This document shows, in pieces, positions 6,240 to 6,850 of a stretch of 6,850 nucleotides of DNA. The DNA is from an uncultured Eubacteriales bacterium (GTDB taxonomy: Bacteria > Bacillota_A > Clostridia > Lachnospirales > Cellulosilyticaceae). Made by a program: the position numbers and the translations under genes. The stretch lies in contig USPX01000111.1 of assembly GCA_900556665.1 (NCBI GenBank), positions 1 through 6,850 on the forward strand. The letters run 5' to 3'. Positions within the stretch are counted from its first letter, which is position 1. Each line of letters opens with the position of its first letter. The notes beneath the pieces were generated by a model. The model searched no databases, was not told the DNA's origin, and saw only the letters and a list, made by a program, of their open reading frames with translations.

Positions 6240-6824
6240 TTATTTATGTGTAATAATCGCATCAATTAATCCATACTCTTTTGCTTCCTCAGCTGTCATA
6301 AAGTTATCACGTTCTGTATCTCTTAAAACTTCTTCTACTGTCTTGCCACAGTTCTCAGCTAAAATACGTGTTAAACGTTCCTTAGTTTTCATCATATTTC
6401 TAGCTGCAATCTCAATGTCTGTAGCTTGCCCTTGAATCCCACTTGATAAAGGCTGATGAATCATAATCTCTGCATTAGGCAGTGCATAACGTTTCCCCTT
6501 AGTCCCACCAGCTAATAAAAATGCTCCAAAGCTAGCAGCCATCCCCATACAAATCGTAGACACATCACATTTAATAAGCTGCATCGTATCGTAAATGGCA
6601 TACCCAGCCGTTACAGAACCACCAGGACTATTGATATATAAACAAATATCCTTATCAGGATCTTCTGCCTCTAAAAATAATAACTGACTCACAACAGACT
6701 GAGCTACTTCATCAGTTACCTCATCTCCTAAAATAATAATTCTATCTGCAAGCAATCTGGAATAAATATCATAACTTCTCTCACCCTTAGAAGTTTGCTC
6801 CACTACATATGGTACATACGCCAT
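6240..6824 (-). CDS. clpP: ATP-dependent Clp protease proteolytic subunit ClpP
   Basis: This 194-aa serine peptidase is the usual length for ClpP. It assembles into a double-heptamer chamber and degrades proteins unfolded and fed in by ClpX or ClpC-type ATPases. The catalytic triad is intact at the classic positions: Ser98 in [11 protein letters not shown], His123 in MIHQP and Asp172 in DTERDNFM. Other hallmarks are the N-terminal YVPYVVEQT and [12 protein letters not shown], the oxyanion-side [11 protein letters not shown] (64-74), and the C-terminal [16 protein letters not shown]. The start is supported by AAGGAGGG (6831-6838), 6 bases upstream. Its promoter and any upstream gene (tig is the usual neighbour in Firmicutes) lie outside the window. 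Unusually, clpX does not follow; the gene converges on the second chemoreceptor with a palindromic repeat between them. Catalytic features look complete, so it should be active. Confidence 0.97.
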   Translation of the reverse strand: MAYVPYVVEQTSKGERSYDIYSRLLADRIIILGDEVTDEVAQSVVSQLLFLEAEDPDKDICLYINSPGGSVTAGYAIYDTMQLIKCDVSTICMGMAASFGAFLLAGGTKGKRYALPNAEIMIHQPLSSGIQGQATDIEIAARNMMKTKERLTRILAENCGKTVEEVLRDTERDNFMTAEEAKEYGLIDAIITHK

Positions 6825-6850
6825 TGCTGTCCCTCCTTATAAATATGATA

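Overview
The window is AT-rich DNA from a low-GC Gram-positive bacterium, most likely a motile anaerobic Clostridia (Lachnospirales-like; genus not resolvable). The signs are strong AGGAGG-type Shine-Dalgarno (SD) sites, a YjdF-family gene behind a structured leader, Firmicute-style chemoreceptor methylation motifs and a canonical ClpP. No phage, CRISPR, tRNA or rRNA signal is visible.

Left part (1-1536): a diverged copy of an interspersed repeat (21-74) lies at the edge. Next come two genes read leftwards, yjdF (702-1130) and a VOC/glyoxalase-fold protein (219-623), ending in a hairpin terminator at 121-159. The ~400 bases upstream of yjdF hold no gene. They hold a structured leader whose position and folding fit the yjdF (azaaromatic-sensing) riboswitch. 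The yjdF SD can pair either with a local anti-SD or with an 8-base segment inside the putative aptamer, so translational control is likely. The VOC gene sits 78 bp downstream with no terminator between, so it may share this control.

Middle (1537-5924): two rightward genes encode paralogous transmembrane methyl-accepting chemotaxis proteins (679 and 713 aa). They align without a gap over about 678 residues. The signalling hairpin is nearly identical, the extracytoplasmic dCache-type sensor has diverged, and the second protein has a 34-residue C-terminal tail. A terminator and a probable second promoter lie between them, so they are separate transcription units from a tandem duplication.

Right part (5925-6850): a terminator follows the second receptor gene. 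Then comes a ~194-bp imperfect palindrome with 23-bp perfect ends, a MITE-like element related to the repeat at 21-74. The leftward clpP gene (6240-6824) converges on it. clpX does not follow clpP here. Instead an orphan SD-like sequence sits just past the clpP stop and abuts the palindrome.

The most interesting items are the two-partner switch on the yjdF SD, the possible riboswitch-controlled VOC gene, the palindromic repeat family, the orphan SD beside clpP, and the sensor-diverged chemoreceptor pair.
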